Source: Impatiens glandulifera | Taxonomy: Eukaryota > Streptophyta > Magnoliopsida > Ericales > Balsaminaceae | Direction: 5' to 3' | DNA length: 64,000 nucleotides | Assembly: GCF_907164915.1 (NCBI RefSeq) | Contig: NC_061862.1 | Span: forward strand, 137,011,520-137,075,519 | Shown here: positions 48,536 through 58,713 of the stretch, piece by piece | Numbering within the stretch: the first letter of the stretch is position 1 | How the letters are laid out: every line of letters begins with the position of its first letter | Position numbers and translations under genes: made by a program | The notes under the pieces: model-generated | Told to the model about the DNA's origin: nothing | Databases searched by the model: none | What the model saw: only the letters and a program-made list of their open reading frames with translations

Positions 48536-48919
48536 GATTAAAAAATCAGTCTCCATATTTATTAAATTAATTTTAAAATAATTTTTTAATTTTGATTAAA
48601 ATATATATATATTTTTATTTTTCTCCATATTTATTATATAAAACATTATTTTAACTATGTTTAGTTTAATATAATTATATATTAAATGTTATTTGATTTT
48701 AAAATTTTTATTTTTTAAATAAACTAAAAATATATATAATATATTATTTTATTTTAAAAAAAATATATATATATATATTTTAAGAGAGAGAACAGTTTAA
48801 TATTAATTTTTTAAATATTAATTTTTAAATAAATTAAAATATTAATAATTTTTTATGTTATTAAAAAATATAAAAATTATGTGTAAGAATATATGAATTA
48901 TATATATAGAATGAGAAAG

Positions 48920-48988
<69 letters not shown>

Positions 48989-49027
48989 GAGAAAAAAAGA
49001 AAATAAAAAATTAATTAGTTATTAGAG

Positions 49028-49087
<60 letters not shown>

Positions 49088-49639
49088 ATTGAGAAATAAA
49101 ATAAAAAAAACGAAATTAATTAGAAAAAATATATTGTTAAATATTTAATATTTAAGAAGGAGAAATTTGTAATTTTAGTGTGAGTTTAATCCATCCTATT
49201 AAACGTCATTATATATATTATTATTATATATATTATTATTATTATTATATCATAAATATTTATATAAAAAAATAAAAATATATATAATATTAAATATAAG
49301 TTTATATAAAATTAATGAATAAAAATAATTTATATAAAAGATATAATAATAAAAAATATAATTATGAAAGAAAAATTAATAAAAGAAAATAAAATTTGTT
49401 TAAGAAACTTAAATTAATAATTATAGTATGAGGAATAAATGAGTAATTATGCATAAGTAATAAGTAATTATGATAGGAGAGAGAAATTCTTATAAAATGT
49501 GTGGAAATATAGTAAGCGTATATGAACTAGGGTGACGTTTAATATTGTTTTTAAAATTTTATTTTTTAAATAATTTTTAATTTTTTTTAAAAAGAAGTAT
49601 AAAATTTATTTGGTAGACAATATAATATTATCCCATTTG
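48536..49639. other. AT-rich spacer with two long (TA)n runs
   Basis: TA runs at about 48922-48981 and 49030-49084. No gene recognised. Confidence 0.7.
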
Positions 49640-49909
49640 AAAAAAACTGAGTGTTATTTGTAAAACCTTCGGTTTTTCCACAAAGAGAAAAACCGAAAAT
49701 TCTTCAATTACCTTTCGGTTTTACTCTAGGGTATTTAAACCAAGAACTCTGCTATATTTTTCGGTAAATACCCAATTGTTTTTAACGAGAGAGTCAATAC
49801 CGAGGGATGGCGAGAGTAACCAAAACCTTCGGTAATGTGATTATACCGAAAGTTATAGGGTCAAAACCGAGAGTTTTTACTCTCGGTTTTGACCCCTTTT
49901 TCACCAGTG
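49640..49909 (-). mobile_element. CACTA transposon terminus with subterminal hairpins
   Basis: On the minus strand the end reads CACTGGTGAAAAAGGGGTC starting at 49909. It is followed by a perfect 17-bp inverted repeat with a TTTT loop (GGGTCAAAACCGAGAGT on the plus strand at about 49858). Further CTTCGGTTTTT / AAAACCGAAA hairpins run down to about 49640. This matches the end at 63216. The element body lies to the left; its other end was not found, so it may be a fragment. Confidence 0.7.
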
Positions 49910-50591
49910 ATTTTTTTTTGTATTATTATAAAATTAATGATAAAATATAATATTTATATATATATATATATTATATACGATGAAATAGAAAATAAAATAT
50001 TAATTAATTATTAGAGTTACCAAATTTATATATATATATAAAAATATTTGTTAGGAAGAAAAAAATAATGTATATGAATTTAGGAGAGACACCCTTAATA
50101 ATATTAAGTTTGTATCTCTAATAATTATTTTTTTTTTACTTTCTCTTTTCTCATTTATATATATATATTTTTCATATTGTCTTACGAAAAAAAATTGATA
50201 GAAAAAGAAATTAGTAATTACAAAATAAGAGATAAATTAATAATTATTATATTTTTTTCAAGAATTTTTTCGTTTACATAATTATTTATTTTCATAAAAT
50301 TTATTTATATTAGAAAACAATTACTAACAATTAATTATATATTTATATTATATATTTTCTTTTCATATAAATATTTTCTCTTTTATTAAATTAAATATTT
50401 TATAAAAAAATTATTTATATTTTTCCCATATATAACGTAAGGTATTCTGAAAATATATACCTAATAATAATAATTATCAAATTATCTCTTATAATAATTA
50501 CTAATTTAACTCTTATTTCTTAATTATTAATTTCTCTTTTTCTTTCTGTTAATATATATATTAATTTTTTCTTCCTAATTAATTTTTTTTA

Positions 50592-50683
<92 letters not shown>

Positions 50684-51184
50684 TAATTTATTTCTCTTAT
50701 CATAATTATTAATTTCTCTTTCTTATTTTATTTTTATTTTATTTTCTCTCTCATATAAATATATTATTTTTTACACAAATTACATAAAATATATATTATA
50801 TTATTAATAATTTTATATTTAATATTAAATATCTATTTATTTTTATGTAAAAATATTTATAATATACATAATAATAATAATAATAATAATAATTCTCATT
50901 TATCAATATTTTATATAAATATAATTTTTTTTATATTTTCACACAAATAAATTATATATTTTTTTAATAAAAGAAATTTTTTTATTTATTTTAATTTATT
51001 TAAAAATTAAATATTTTAAAAACAAATAACATTTCTCTCACCTAAAATTTATATATATTAATTTACTTTCCTAATTTTTTCTCTCTCTCATTTTATTTAT
51101 ATATATATATATGAAATGAGAGTTAAATTCTTAATTATTATATGAGAAAATTTGAGAATTATTATTAATAGCCCATGGTCAACA
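49910..51184. other. AT-rich spacer with (TA)n at 50598-50681
   Basis: The TA run is about 84 bp. The surrounding sequence is simple and AT-rich. No gene recognised. Confidence 0.7.
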
Positions 51185-51535
51185 TTCACTTTTCTGTTGA
51201 TAGTGTTTTTCTTGACTTTTACTATAGGTATCGACTTTTACTATCGGTATTTATTTTAATAGTCAGTATCGATTTTTTCAATCGGAAATCATTTTCTCAA
51301 TTTTTATAGTCGATAACGGTTTTATCAACTTTTACAGCCGGTAATGATGTTCTTGACTTTTATTGCGGCATCGACTTTTACCGTCGGTAATGATTTCTCG
51401 ACATTTAATAGTCGACATCAACTTTTACAGTTGGTAATGATTTCTCGACTTGTATAGTCGGCATTGACTTTTATAATCAATAATAATTTTTTGACATTGA
51501 AGTTGTAGTCAACTTTTATAGTCGGGCACACATGT
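51185..51535. repeat. Degenerate tandem repeat, about 48-bp unit around CGACTTTTA...GTCGGTAATGATT
   Basis: About six to seven units with ATCGACTTTTACNGTCGGTA and TCTCGACTTTTATAGTCG motifs. Many units can form short CGACT/AGTCG stems. It resembles the subterminal arrays of CACTA elements, but I found no CACTA end beside it. Confidence 0.65.
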
Positions 51536-52092
51536 CGTATGAATTGACATAAGATGGTTAAGTTTCAAAGTTTGATGGTGGTGAAAGTTAAGATGGTTGG
51601 AATGATGAGATCTTAAAATGAGTGGTAGTCAAAATAATAGGAAAACAGTGGTGGAGGAGAGGAAAAATAAGTGTAGAGAAGATCGATAGATCGTTTTTGA
51701 GATTTTAAACGGAAAAAAGTATTATAAAAGTGACATGACGAGATATATATATAGAATTGATGGGTAATAATATGTAATCAACACTAACCTTTGTGGTTGA
51801 GACATTTGGAAGAAAAATGTTAATGAGATATGAGCTTGTAAAAAACATTATCTCAATAAGATAAAAGGAATTTAGACCTGAACAAAAAGATTGAGATTCA
51901 ACACAATAAGATAAATGAATGAAGACGTGTAGAAAGAAGAGTGAGACACATCTCTCTTAGGTGGTGAATCTTAATTCGACGACACCATTTATATGTGGAC
52001 TCGATTAAATACATGATCGAAATATCATATATTCTTTTACTCAATCTAACTGAATTTTTTTTTATAGAATCGTGGGTGTTAATCTTTTGAAT

Positions 52093-52265
52093 GCTCTGAT
52101 ACCATGCATGTTATGTTATAGTAAATGAAATAGAGAAGGTAGAGAATATAATAATAAGAGATGAGAAATTTTAAAGAATTACATTGATATTGATTGATGA
52201 TGGGTATTTACATGTACGAGTATTTATAGTAAAGAAAATAGTATTTACAATAAATAACATTTAAT
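52093..52265 (-). repeat. Copia-type 5' LTR fragment with primer-binding site, minus strand
   Basis: GCTCTGATACCA at 52093-52104 is the reverse complement of the copia primer-binding site, and TGCATGTTATG follows as the LTR end. Near 52220 the minus strand has a TATA-like CTATAAATAC. No gag was recognised on the internal side (51540-52090), and the outer LTR limit is a guess. Confidence 0.5.
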
Positions 52266-52517
52266 ATTAACTCTTTGAAGGTACACGAATTTAAGAGTCT
52301 AGAGATAAGTGATTGACCTTGATTTTGGATCCTTTAAGATTGATAATATTGTAGTTTTTAATAATCTTGATATACCTAAAAATTGAATATTGTGAACATA
52401 ATATTTTTGTTTTCTTGAAAAAAGGATGACAATGAATAAAAATAATAAATTTGTAAGCTGAGTCAAAATTAAGCATTTTGGTTTCAAAATTGTGCAAATA
52501 ATTCTTACAAACCCTCT

Positions 52518-52700
52518 GTTGTACCCAAAGAGGCTCTCTTACGACAACATACTGAATTAGGGTTATTTATGTCTTTTCCGTCGCATAATAATAGTGCCGC
52601 TACAATTTTACCGGCTCTTAGAATAACCCAAGAAGAGATGTTGCATCGGAAACATTTAGTGGCACATAACTTAGTGTCTATGGGCGCTGACAAATGTTAA
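52518..52700 (+). other. Unrecognised open frame, possible 3' exon or gene fragment
   Basis: A stop-free frame ending in TAA at 52698, with ordinary codon use. It encodes VVPKEALLRQHTELGLFMSF and later LRITQEEMLHRKHLVAHNLV. It is richer in GC than its surroundings and looks coding, but has no ATG near its 5' end, so it may be a terminal exon or a captured fragment. A minus-strand frame of similar length overlaps it. I do not recognise the family. Confidence 0.35.
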
Positions 52701-53261
52701 TTTTTACCGGTGTTTATTGATATAGCGATGCATTAAACGCTTCATATAGTTAGTACTATATTACCTAATTTATCTATGTTTTTTTTTTTCTATTTAGCAG
52801 TTAATTTTATATCATCTATAATTTAGAATTAGGTTTAAGTACTAGCGTTATTTTTTGTATTAACAACCAAATATGATTATATTACAAATTCATATTATTT
52901 TAATTTATATAAATAAATAAAATATTATATGTAATCTAAAAAACAATAAATTAATTTAAATTATTAACAATGAGATAATAGCATATATATATATATTCCG
53001 TGGACAATAAGCTACTTTAGAATATCTAATTATAATTAATTTCTCAATTGCTTATAAGAAGAAACTATAGTAGAATATTATAACTAATCCTCCAATTGCT
53101 TCTCAAATTGAAGAAATTATGATAGAATACTAGAATCAATCAACATAGTTTCATTACATATTCAATATTTGTTGATTATTATTTGATGTAACAAAAATGT
53201 TATATAGACTCAAAATTTGATGAATAGTTTGTTCGCTGCAAAAGCCCATCAAGTTTAAAAC
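52701..53261. other. AT-rich spacer, no gene seen
   Basis: A short direct repeat (TAGAATAT and TAATCNNCAATTGCTT motifs near 53020-53110). Nothing coding recognised. Confidence 0.6.
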
Positions 53262-53553
53262 TGTAGATATTTAAGAGAGAGAAAATATGTAGAGAGTTTT
53301 TATTACTTATATTTTGCTTGTGTTTATTATATAAGAAGTCTAGTGTTTAAATAGTGAAAATTATATTTGTAAGAAAGGAAATGATTTAAACAATGAATCA
53401 AATAAAATTATTTGAATTGTAATTAATTTGTCAATCAGCAGCAGATCTTAAATTAATTAGCAAATTAATTAGCTAGTCTAATTGATTTGCTATTGATTAA
53501 TATTCCATTCTCGGTCAATTAGCAAATCAGATTGAGAGAGAGATAATTCTACA
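53262..53553 (-). repeat. 3' LTR of a truncated copia element, minus strand
   Basis: 292 bp bounded by TGTAGA and TCTACA, perfect terminal inverted repeats. It is followed on the plus strand by CTCTCCCTCAAGTTGGG, a purine tract on the minus strand, which sets the element's orientation. Only about 130 bp of internal sequence remain before the duplicated block at 53682. Confidence 0.7.
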
Positions 53554-53681
53554 CTCTCCCTCAAGTTGGGTAATATATAACTTGCCACATACTTCTTCAA
53601 ATCGACTTGGAAATTTTTTTGATGGGAATGTTAGCCACCTATGAGGAAGAGCCTTTGACAGCTATAAGACGGAGAGAATTA

Positions 53682-53919
53682 CAAAAACTTTGGGGAGAGC
53701 ATTAGTTGATGTATTATACTAGAGACATACAAAAGGATGGTCTTTACCAACAATAAATAAACCATCATTACCCGTCACTAAAATGCCATGCCCACAGGAT
53801 AAGACATTTATAACTATGGTATATTCCCATTAAATTTGTTACAGTTGTATAAAATTTTGTGAAAATACTTTAATTTCGTGATACATTAGTGTTATGTAAT
53901 AATAACTGAAAAGTTTTTC
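53682..53919. repeat. Left part of the DUF247 gene 2 flank, split by Copia-I
   Basis: Matches 22374 to about 22535, with about 75 extra bp near 53730-53800. It ends TTTTC at 53915-53919, the left target duplication of Copia-I. Confidence 0.85.
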
Positions 53920-54082
53920 TGATAGAGATTAATCCCATCGTTATTATTGATAAACAATGTTACAATATATACTAGTCAAAAGACTCTTAATAAGGTAAAC
54001 CACTAATCTAGGAATCTAAACAAGGTAACCCACTAATCGAGGAATCTAAACAAGGTAACAAGATATATACAATATACTAATA
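53920..54082 (-). repeat. 3' LTR of Copia-I
   Basis: 163 bp, TGATAGAG to ACTAATA on the plus strand, identical by eye to 58551-58713. In element orientation it starts TATTAG rather than TGTTAG and ends CTATCA. Confidence 0.95.
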
Positions 54083-57000
54083 CACCCCCGCAGTCGAAAC
54101 GGGAGATTCTCGGACGCTGAGACTGTCTCTGAAATCTTCAAATAGTATGCGCGGAAGTCCTTTGGTGAATATGTCAGCGATTTGAAAACGAGAAGGCATA
54201 TGAAGAATGCGAACTTTACCTCTATCTACTTTTTCCCTTACAAAGTGTATGTCCATTTCGATGTGTTTGGTACGTTGATGTTGGACCGGATTTTGGGAGA
54301 GATAAATCGCACTTATGTTGTCGCAGTAGACCAGTGTGGCTTTGTCCAATGAGATACGAAGTTCTAACAATAAATTGCGAAGCCAACAGGATTCGGAGAC
54401 AACATTGGCAACTCCTCTATATTCAGCTTCAGCACTAGAACGAGAAAGTGTGGATTGCCGTTTTGACGACCAAGACAGAAGATTATCGCCTAGGAAGACG
54501 CAATAGCCAGATGTAGAGCGACGGGTATCTGGACATCCTCCCCAGTCTGCATCAGTATATGAAACGAGTGTAGACAGTGAGGATTTGTAAAGATGAAGGC
54601 CATAGTGCTTTGTACCCTGTAAGTATCGAATGATTCTGTGTAAGGCAGCCAAGTGAGCCTCTTTCGGATCATGCATGTGGAGGCAAATTTGCTGGACTGC
54701 ATATGAAATATCAGGACGTGTGAAAGTAAGATACTGTAGTGCTCCGGCTAAACTTCTGTAATGAGTGGGGTCAGAGACTGGTGGACTAGTTGATTTTCCA
54801 AGTTTGCCATTTGTATCGACCGGCGTTTGTGTTGATTTGCAAGTAGACATTCCAGCACGATCAATAATTTCTTCAGCATATTTCTTCTGACTAAGACAAA
54901 GTCCATCCTTAGTATACGATACAGCAACTCCCAAGAAATAGCTTAATTTACCTAAATCCTTCATAGCAAATTCTGCGCCTAAGCTTTTCATGAGAGTCTG
55001 ACGTAACTGATCAGACGAAGCCGTAATGATAATGTCATCAACATACAAGAGTAGATAGGCAATTTCGGACCCATGTTGATAGATAAAAAGCGAATGATCA
55101 GTCGTGCTGTGTGTAAAACCGATTGTAGAGACAAAATCTGCAAACCTTTGATACCAAGCACGAGGAGCTTGTTTTAAGCCGTATAAAGATTTGCGCAATA
55201 AACAAACATGGTCGGGAAAGATTTTGTCTCTAAAACCGAAAGGCTGATGCATGTAAACTGTTTCGTTGAGATTACCATGTAAAAATGCATTCTTGACGTC
55301 CATTTGGTGAATGGACCAAGACTTCGATAAAGCAATGCTCAGAACAGTTCGTATGGTGGCTGGTTTGACAACAGGACTAAAGGTTTCTTCACAATTGATT
55401 CCAATCTGCTGAGACCTGCCATCACCAACAAGACGGGCTTTATGCCTCTCAAAAGAGCCGTCAGAGTTAGTTTTATGCTTAAAAATCCACATGCATCGTA
55501 TAATATCAACACCCTGAGGACGCGGAACCAAGTCCCAAGTCTTATTACTAATTAAAGCGTTAAACTCATCGTCCATGGCGGCTTTCCAATTCGGGTCTGA
55601 TAAAGCTAACTTTGGGTTTTTGGGAATAGGCGATGGAGATGTGAGTGTGTTTAGATTGAAAATGCGTTTTGGACAGACAATCCCATCCATTGCGCGGGTT
55701 CGTATTGTCCGTGTTGGATTGATGATGGTTGGTGAATGATTTGGACGGTTTGGTCTTGTGGACGGGCTGGTCGTGTTTGGGTTTGGGCCTGGTGAAGTGG
55801 TGATGGGTGATGGTGGGTTTGGTGGAGTGTGTTGAGTTGATAATGGGCTCGGTAATGGAGTGTTGTTTGGTGGGGAAATGGACTCGGTGATGGGCGGGGT
55901 TTGGATGTGTATTGGGATGGTTATTGGTTCGGATTGAGATGGGTGAGTTGAGTTTGGGTTTTGGACAAGAGAAAAGGGAAATTTTGTTTCGTCAAAAATG
56001 ACGTGACGAGAGATGATAAATCTTTTTGAGGCTGGGTCGTAGCATTTGTAGCCGCGATGATTAGAGGGGTATCCTAAAAAGACACAAGGGGTAGAGCGTT
56101 TATGAAGTTTGTGAATAGTGGTTGGAGGAAGAAGAGGATAGCAAAGACAACCGAAAATTTTTAGGTGAGAGTAAGAAGGAGTTCGGTTATATAGAAGTTG
56201 AGTGGGTGAGAAATTTCGAATTTGTTTATTTGGAAGAATATTTAGGAGATAAGTGGTCATTTCGAGGGCGTGATGCCAAAAATTTAACGGGAGAGAAGCA
56301 TGAGTAAGCAATGTTCGAATCATGTTATTTATGGTGCGTATTTTTCTTTCTGCTTTACCATTTTGAGGAGAAGTATAGGGGCAAGAGAGGCGAAATTGTA
56401 GACCATTTTTGTCACAAAATGTACGAAATTGACTGTTGTTATATTCAGTTCCGTTGTCACATTGGATTGTTTTAATGGGCTTTTGAAATTGTGTTTGAAT
56501 TTGATTTTGAAGTGTAGAGAAGACGGAGAATACTTGGGATTTGTTTCCAATTGGAAAAGTCCAAAGGAAATTTGTGTAATCATCAAGAAACAGAATATAG
56601 TATTTATGTCCATTTGTACTTAGCACAGGCGACGTCCACAAATCACTATGAATAATATCGAATGGGGAAGTAGTATAAGAGACAGAATTGGTAAATGGTA
56701 ACTTAACTTGTTTACCAAAGATGCAAGACTCACAGAGTTTAGACCCTAAAACGGGCTTACAAGAAATAGAATTTGATTTATTGAGAGAATGCAAAATATC
56801 GACACCGGGGTGTCCTAATCTATTATGCCATAAATTTGACGAAATTGCAGTAAACGAAGAATTAGTTGGGGGTTTTTGGCTTTGGCTCGACAGAGAGAGT
56901 GGGTAGAGATCCCCCGAGCTATTGTTCCTCATGATAACCTTCCCCGTCTGGAAATCCTTTACAGAAAAACCAAGTGAGTCAAATTCTACAGAGACGTTGT

Positions 57001-57529
57001 TATCACGAGTAAACCGACGAATAGATATAAGATTTTTAATGAGTTTGGGAGCATGTAGAACATTGTTCAGAAGTAAGGGTGGTAAGGGTGGTTTTAAGTT
57101 AGTTTTACCAATACCGCGAATCGGGATTTCCTGTCCACTCCCAACAATGATATTTTTAACACAATTTAAATTAGAATAAGGCGAGAGACTACCTGAGTTG
57201 GGTGTCATGTGTGAAGTTGCTCCCGAATCCATGTACCAAGTATCGTCAGGCGGAGTAAGGGATAAAGTGTGCATCGCCTGATTGATATCGGTTGCAACGT
57301 AACTTTGGGGCTGCTGCTGGCTCGTCTCAGCCATGTAGGCCTGCTGTGGCCGAGAACCGAGTACGCCTGCTCCTGCTGTCCGAGTGTGTTGCTGCTGATA
57401 GCCAGAACCGCGCCAGGAGGCGCCTTGTTGCTGTTGACCAGATGCGTGCCAGGGGGCGCTTTGCTGCTGCGGCCAGATCTGTTGTGTCGGGTAGGGACAA
57501 GGGGGTGCTGTCCAGCCCGCAGGCGCCCA
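54077..57529 (-). CDS. Copia-I pol: protease, integrase, RT, RNase H
   Basis: The frame opens right after the UAG at 57530-57532 and runs 1150 codons with no break; the first ATG in it is at 57334. The segment before that ATG is Gln- and Pro-rich (contains CPYPTQQ and GVLGSRPQQAY). Protease is MDSGATSHMTP near 57225. Integrase has HNRLGHPG and CESCIFGK, then catalytic HSDLWTSP, QCDNGTEY and NGKAERKIR. RT has DVKNAFLHGNL and YVDDIIIT near 55050. RNase H has YTDADWGGC, SSAEAEYR and YCDNISAIYL, and the tail is ADIFTKGLP. The last codons overlap the 3' LTR by six bases. If the UAG is read through, a complete polyprotein would result. Confidence 0.95.
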   Translation of the reverse strand, partial: WAPAGWTAPPCPYPTQQIWPQQQSAPWHASGQQQQGASWRGSGYQQQHTRTAGAGVLGSRPQQAYMAETSQQQPQSYVATDINQAMHTLSLTPPDDTWYMDSGATSHMTPNSGSLSPYSNLNCVKNIIVGSGQEIPIRGIGKTNLKPPLPPLLLNNVLHAPKLIKNLISIRRFTRDNNVSVEFDSLGFSVKDFQTGKVIMRNNSSGDLYPLSLSSQSQKPPTNSSFTAISSNLWHNRLGHPGVDILHSLNKSNSISCKPVLGSKLCESCIFGKQVKLPFTNSVSYTTSPFDIIHSDLWTSPVLSTNGHKYYILFLDDYTNFLWTFPIGNKSQVFSVFSTLQNQIQTQFQKPIKTIQCDNGTEYNNSQFRTFCDKNGLQFRLSCPYTSPQNGKAERKIRTINNMIRTLLTHASLPLNFWHHALEMTTYLLNILPNKQIRNFSPTQLLYNRTPSYSHLKIFGCLCYPLLPPTTIHKLHKRSTPCVFLGYPSNHRGYKCYDPASKRFIISRHVIFDETKFPFSLVQNPNSTHPSQSEPITIPIHIQTPPITESISPPNNTPLPSPLSTQHTPPNPPSPITTSPGPNPNTTSPSTRPNRPNHSPTIINPTRTIRTRAMDGIVCPKRIFNLNTLTSPSPIPKNPKLALSDPNWKAAMDDEFNALISNKTWDLVPRPQGVDIIRCMWIFKHKTNSDGSFERHKARLVGDGRSQQIGINCEETFSPVVKPATIRTVLSIALSKSWSIHQMDVKNAFLHGNLNETVYMHQPFGFRDKIFPDHVCLLRKSLYGLKQAPRAWYQRFADFVSTIGFTHSTTDHSLFIYQHGSEIAYLLLYVDDIIITASSDQLRQTLMKSLGAEFAMKDLGKLSYFLGVAVSYTKDGLCLSQKKYAEEIIDRAGMSTCKSTQTPVDTNGKLGKSTSPPVSDPTHYRSLAGALQYLTFTRPDISYAVQQICLHMHDPKEAHLAALHRIIRYLQGTKHYGLHLYKSSLSTLVSYTDADWGGCPDTRRSTSGYCVFLGDNLLSWSSKRQSTLSRSSAEAEYRGVANVVSESCWLRNLLLELRISLDKATLVYCDNISAIYLSQNPVQHQRTKHIEMDIHFVREKVDRGKVRILHMPSRFQIADIFTKGLPRILFEDFRDSLSVRESPVSTAGVY

Positions 57530-58462
57530 CTATGCCCATTGCTGTTGGCCAGGAGGTGCCCAGAATTGCTGCTGCTGGTGGTATGTGCGGCTGGTGTTGC
57601 GACCGCGTCCTCTGCCGCGCTGGCTGCGTCCTCGGCCCTGGCCGGCCTGTTCCTGCGCGCTAGAGGTGCCCTGCTGCTGCTGCTGGCCGGTAGCACGGGC
57701 TGATTGGCTAGAGTTGTTTCCGCGGCCTTGGCTACGATCGTCCGAGGCAATAAAAGAGGTGTTTGTGTGGACGAATTCATCCTTCCTTGTTTCAACAAGG
57801 AGCAAATCAGATCTAGCATCGTAGAAAGATGGGAGAGGCTTCTTTTGACCTATTATGGTGGCGATTGTTTCGTAGTTTTCATTCAAACCCCCAAGTAGAC
57901 GCAACACCAGTCGATTTTCAGAAACGGGGCAATCAACATTAGCAAGTTGATCCGCAATCATCTTCAATTCAGTGCAATAAGCACTCATGTTTGGGAAATC
58001 ATTGAGACGAATTTGAGAAAACCTATTTTCAAGATACATAGCGCGAGAACCTGTGTTATCTTGAAATATATTCGCTAAACGTTCCCAAGCCTGAGCAGCC
58101 GTCATACCAGGTTTTTGGATCGTGTTTAGTAGATCCTTGGATATTGTTCCAAATATCCATTGCTTGACAAGGGCGTCAAGGCGTTTCCACAGAAGAGAGT
58201 CGGTCTCGGAAGATGTTGAAGGTGTTTCGGAGGCGTTGGGAGTTTTTGGTTTGAGATGTTCGTAAACATTGTGAATCAAGCAGTGGTTTTCGAGAAGGTC
58301 TGCCCAAGAGAGATATTCCTCGCTACCCATCTCTAGGGTGATAGGAATTATGGAGCGGAGATTGTTAACAGAGAAAGCAGAGTGGTATTGAGAAACAGAC
58401 ATGGTGGTGGGCGTCTGACTTTGATTGGAGGAGGAGTCTGAATTAGTAGGTGGGACAGACAT
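57530..58462 (-). CDS. Copia-I gag, ending in UAG in frame with pol
   Basis: ATG 58462 (MSVPPTNSDSSSNQSQ) is chosen over the earlier ATG at 58588, which lies inside the LTR. The product is 310 residues: a UBN2/DUF4219-type Gag (NLRSIIPITLEMGSEEYLSW, later AYCTELKMIADQLANVDCPV), then an Arg/Gly-rich RNA-binding tail (QRGRGRGRNTSR) and Gln-rich WAPPGQQQWA. No CX2CX4HX4C zinc knuckle is present. The stop TAG at 57530-57532 is followed in the same frame by pol, where a neighbouring WAP repeat suggests the stop replaced a CAG codon. Confidence 0.93.
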   Translation of the reverse strand: MSVPPTNSDSSSNQSQTPTTMSVSQYHSAFSVNNLRSIIPITLEMGSEEYLSWADLLENHCLIHNVYEHLKPKTPNASETPSTSSETDSLLWKRLDALVKQWIFGTISKDLLNTIQKPGMTAAQAWERLANIFQDNTGSRAMYLENRFSQIRLNDFPNMSAYCTELKMIADQLANVDCPVSENRLVLRLLGGLNENYETIATIIGQKKPLPSFYDARSDLLLVETRKDEFVHTNTSFIASDDRSQGRGNNSSQSARATGQQQQQGTSSAQEQAGQGRGRSQRGRGRGRNTSRTYHQQQQFWAPPGQQQWA

Positions 58463-58537
58463 TAGAAGTTTGTGCGTGAGGCAGCAAGGTGGGAGGAAGA
58501 GAAAAAAAAATTCGATTGATGATCTTGAGAGGATCTT

Positions 58538-58550
58538 TACTCTGATACCA
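58538..58550 (-). other. Primer-binding site of Copia-I
   Basis: TACTCTGATACCA on the plus strand, i.e. TGGTATCAGAGTA directly after the LTR end CTATCA on the minus strand. Confidence 0.9.
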
Positions 58551-58713
58551 TGATAGAGATTAATCCCATCGTTATTATTGATAAACAATGTTACAATATA
58601 TACTAGTCAAAAGACTCTTAATAAGGTAAACCACTAATCTAGGAATCTAAACAAGGTAACCCACTAATCGAGGAATCTAAACAAGGTAACAAGATATATA
58701 CAATATACTAATA
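58551..58713 (-). repeat. 5' LTR of Copia-I
   Basis: 163 bp, identical by eye to the left LTR. Confidence 0.95.

Noticed and set aside
57525..57540. TMV-type readthrough signal after the Copia-I UAG
   Set aside because: The required CARYYA does not follow the stop; the next bases are TGGGCG.
57269..57824. Long plus-strand frames with Leu/Ala/Arg-rich products opposite Copia-I
   Set aside because: They are antisense shadows of the GC-richer Gln/Gly/Arg-rich gag-pol junction and have no domain of their own.
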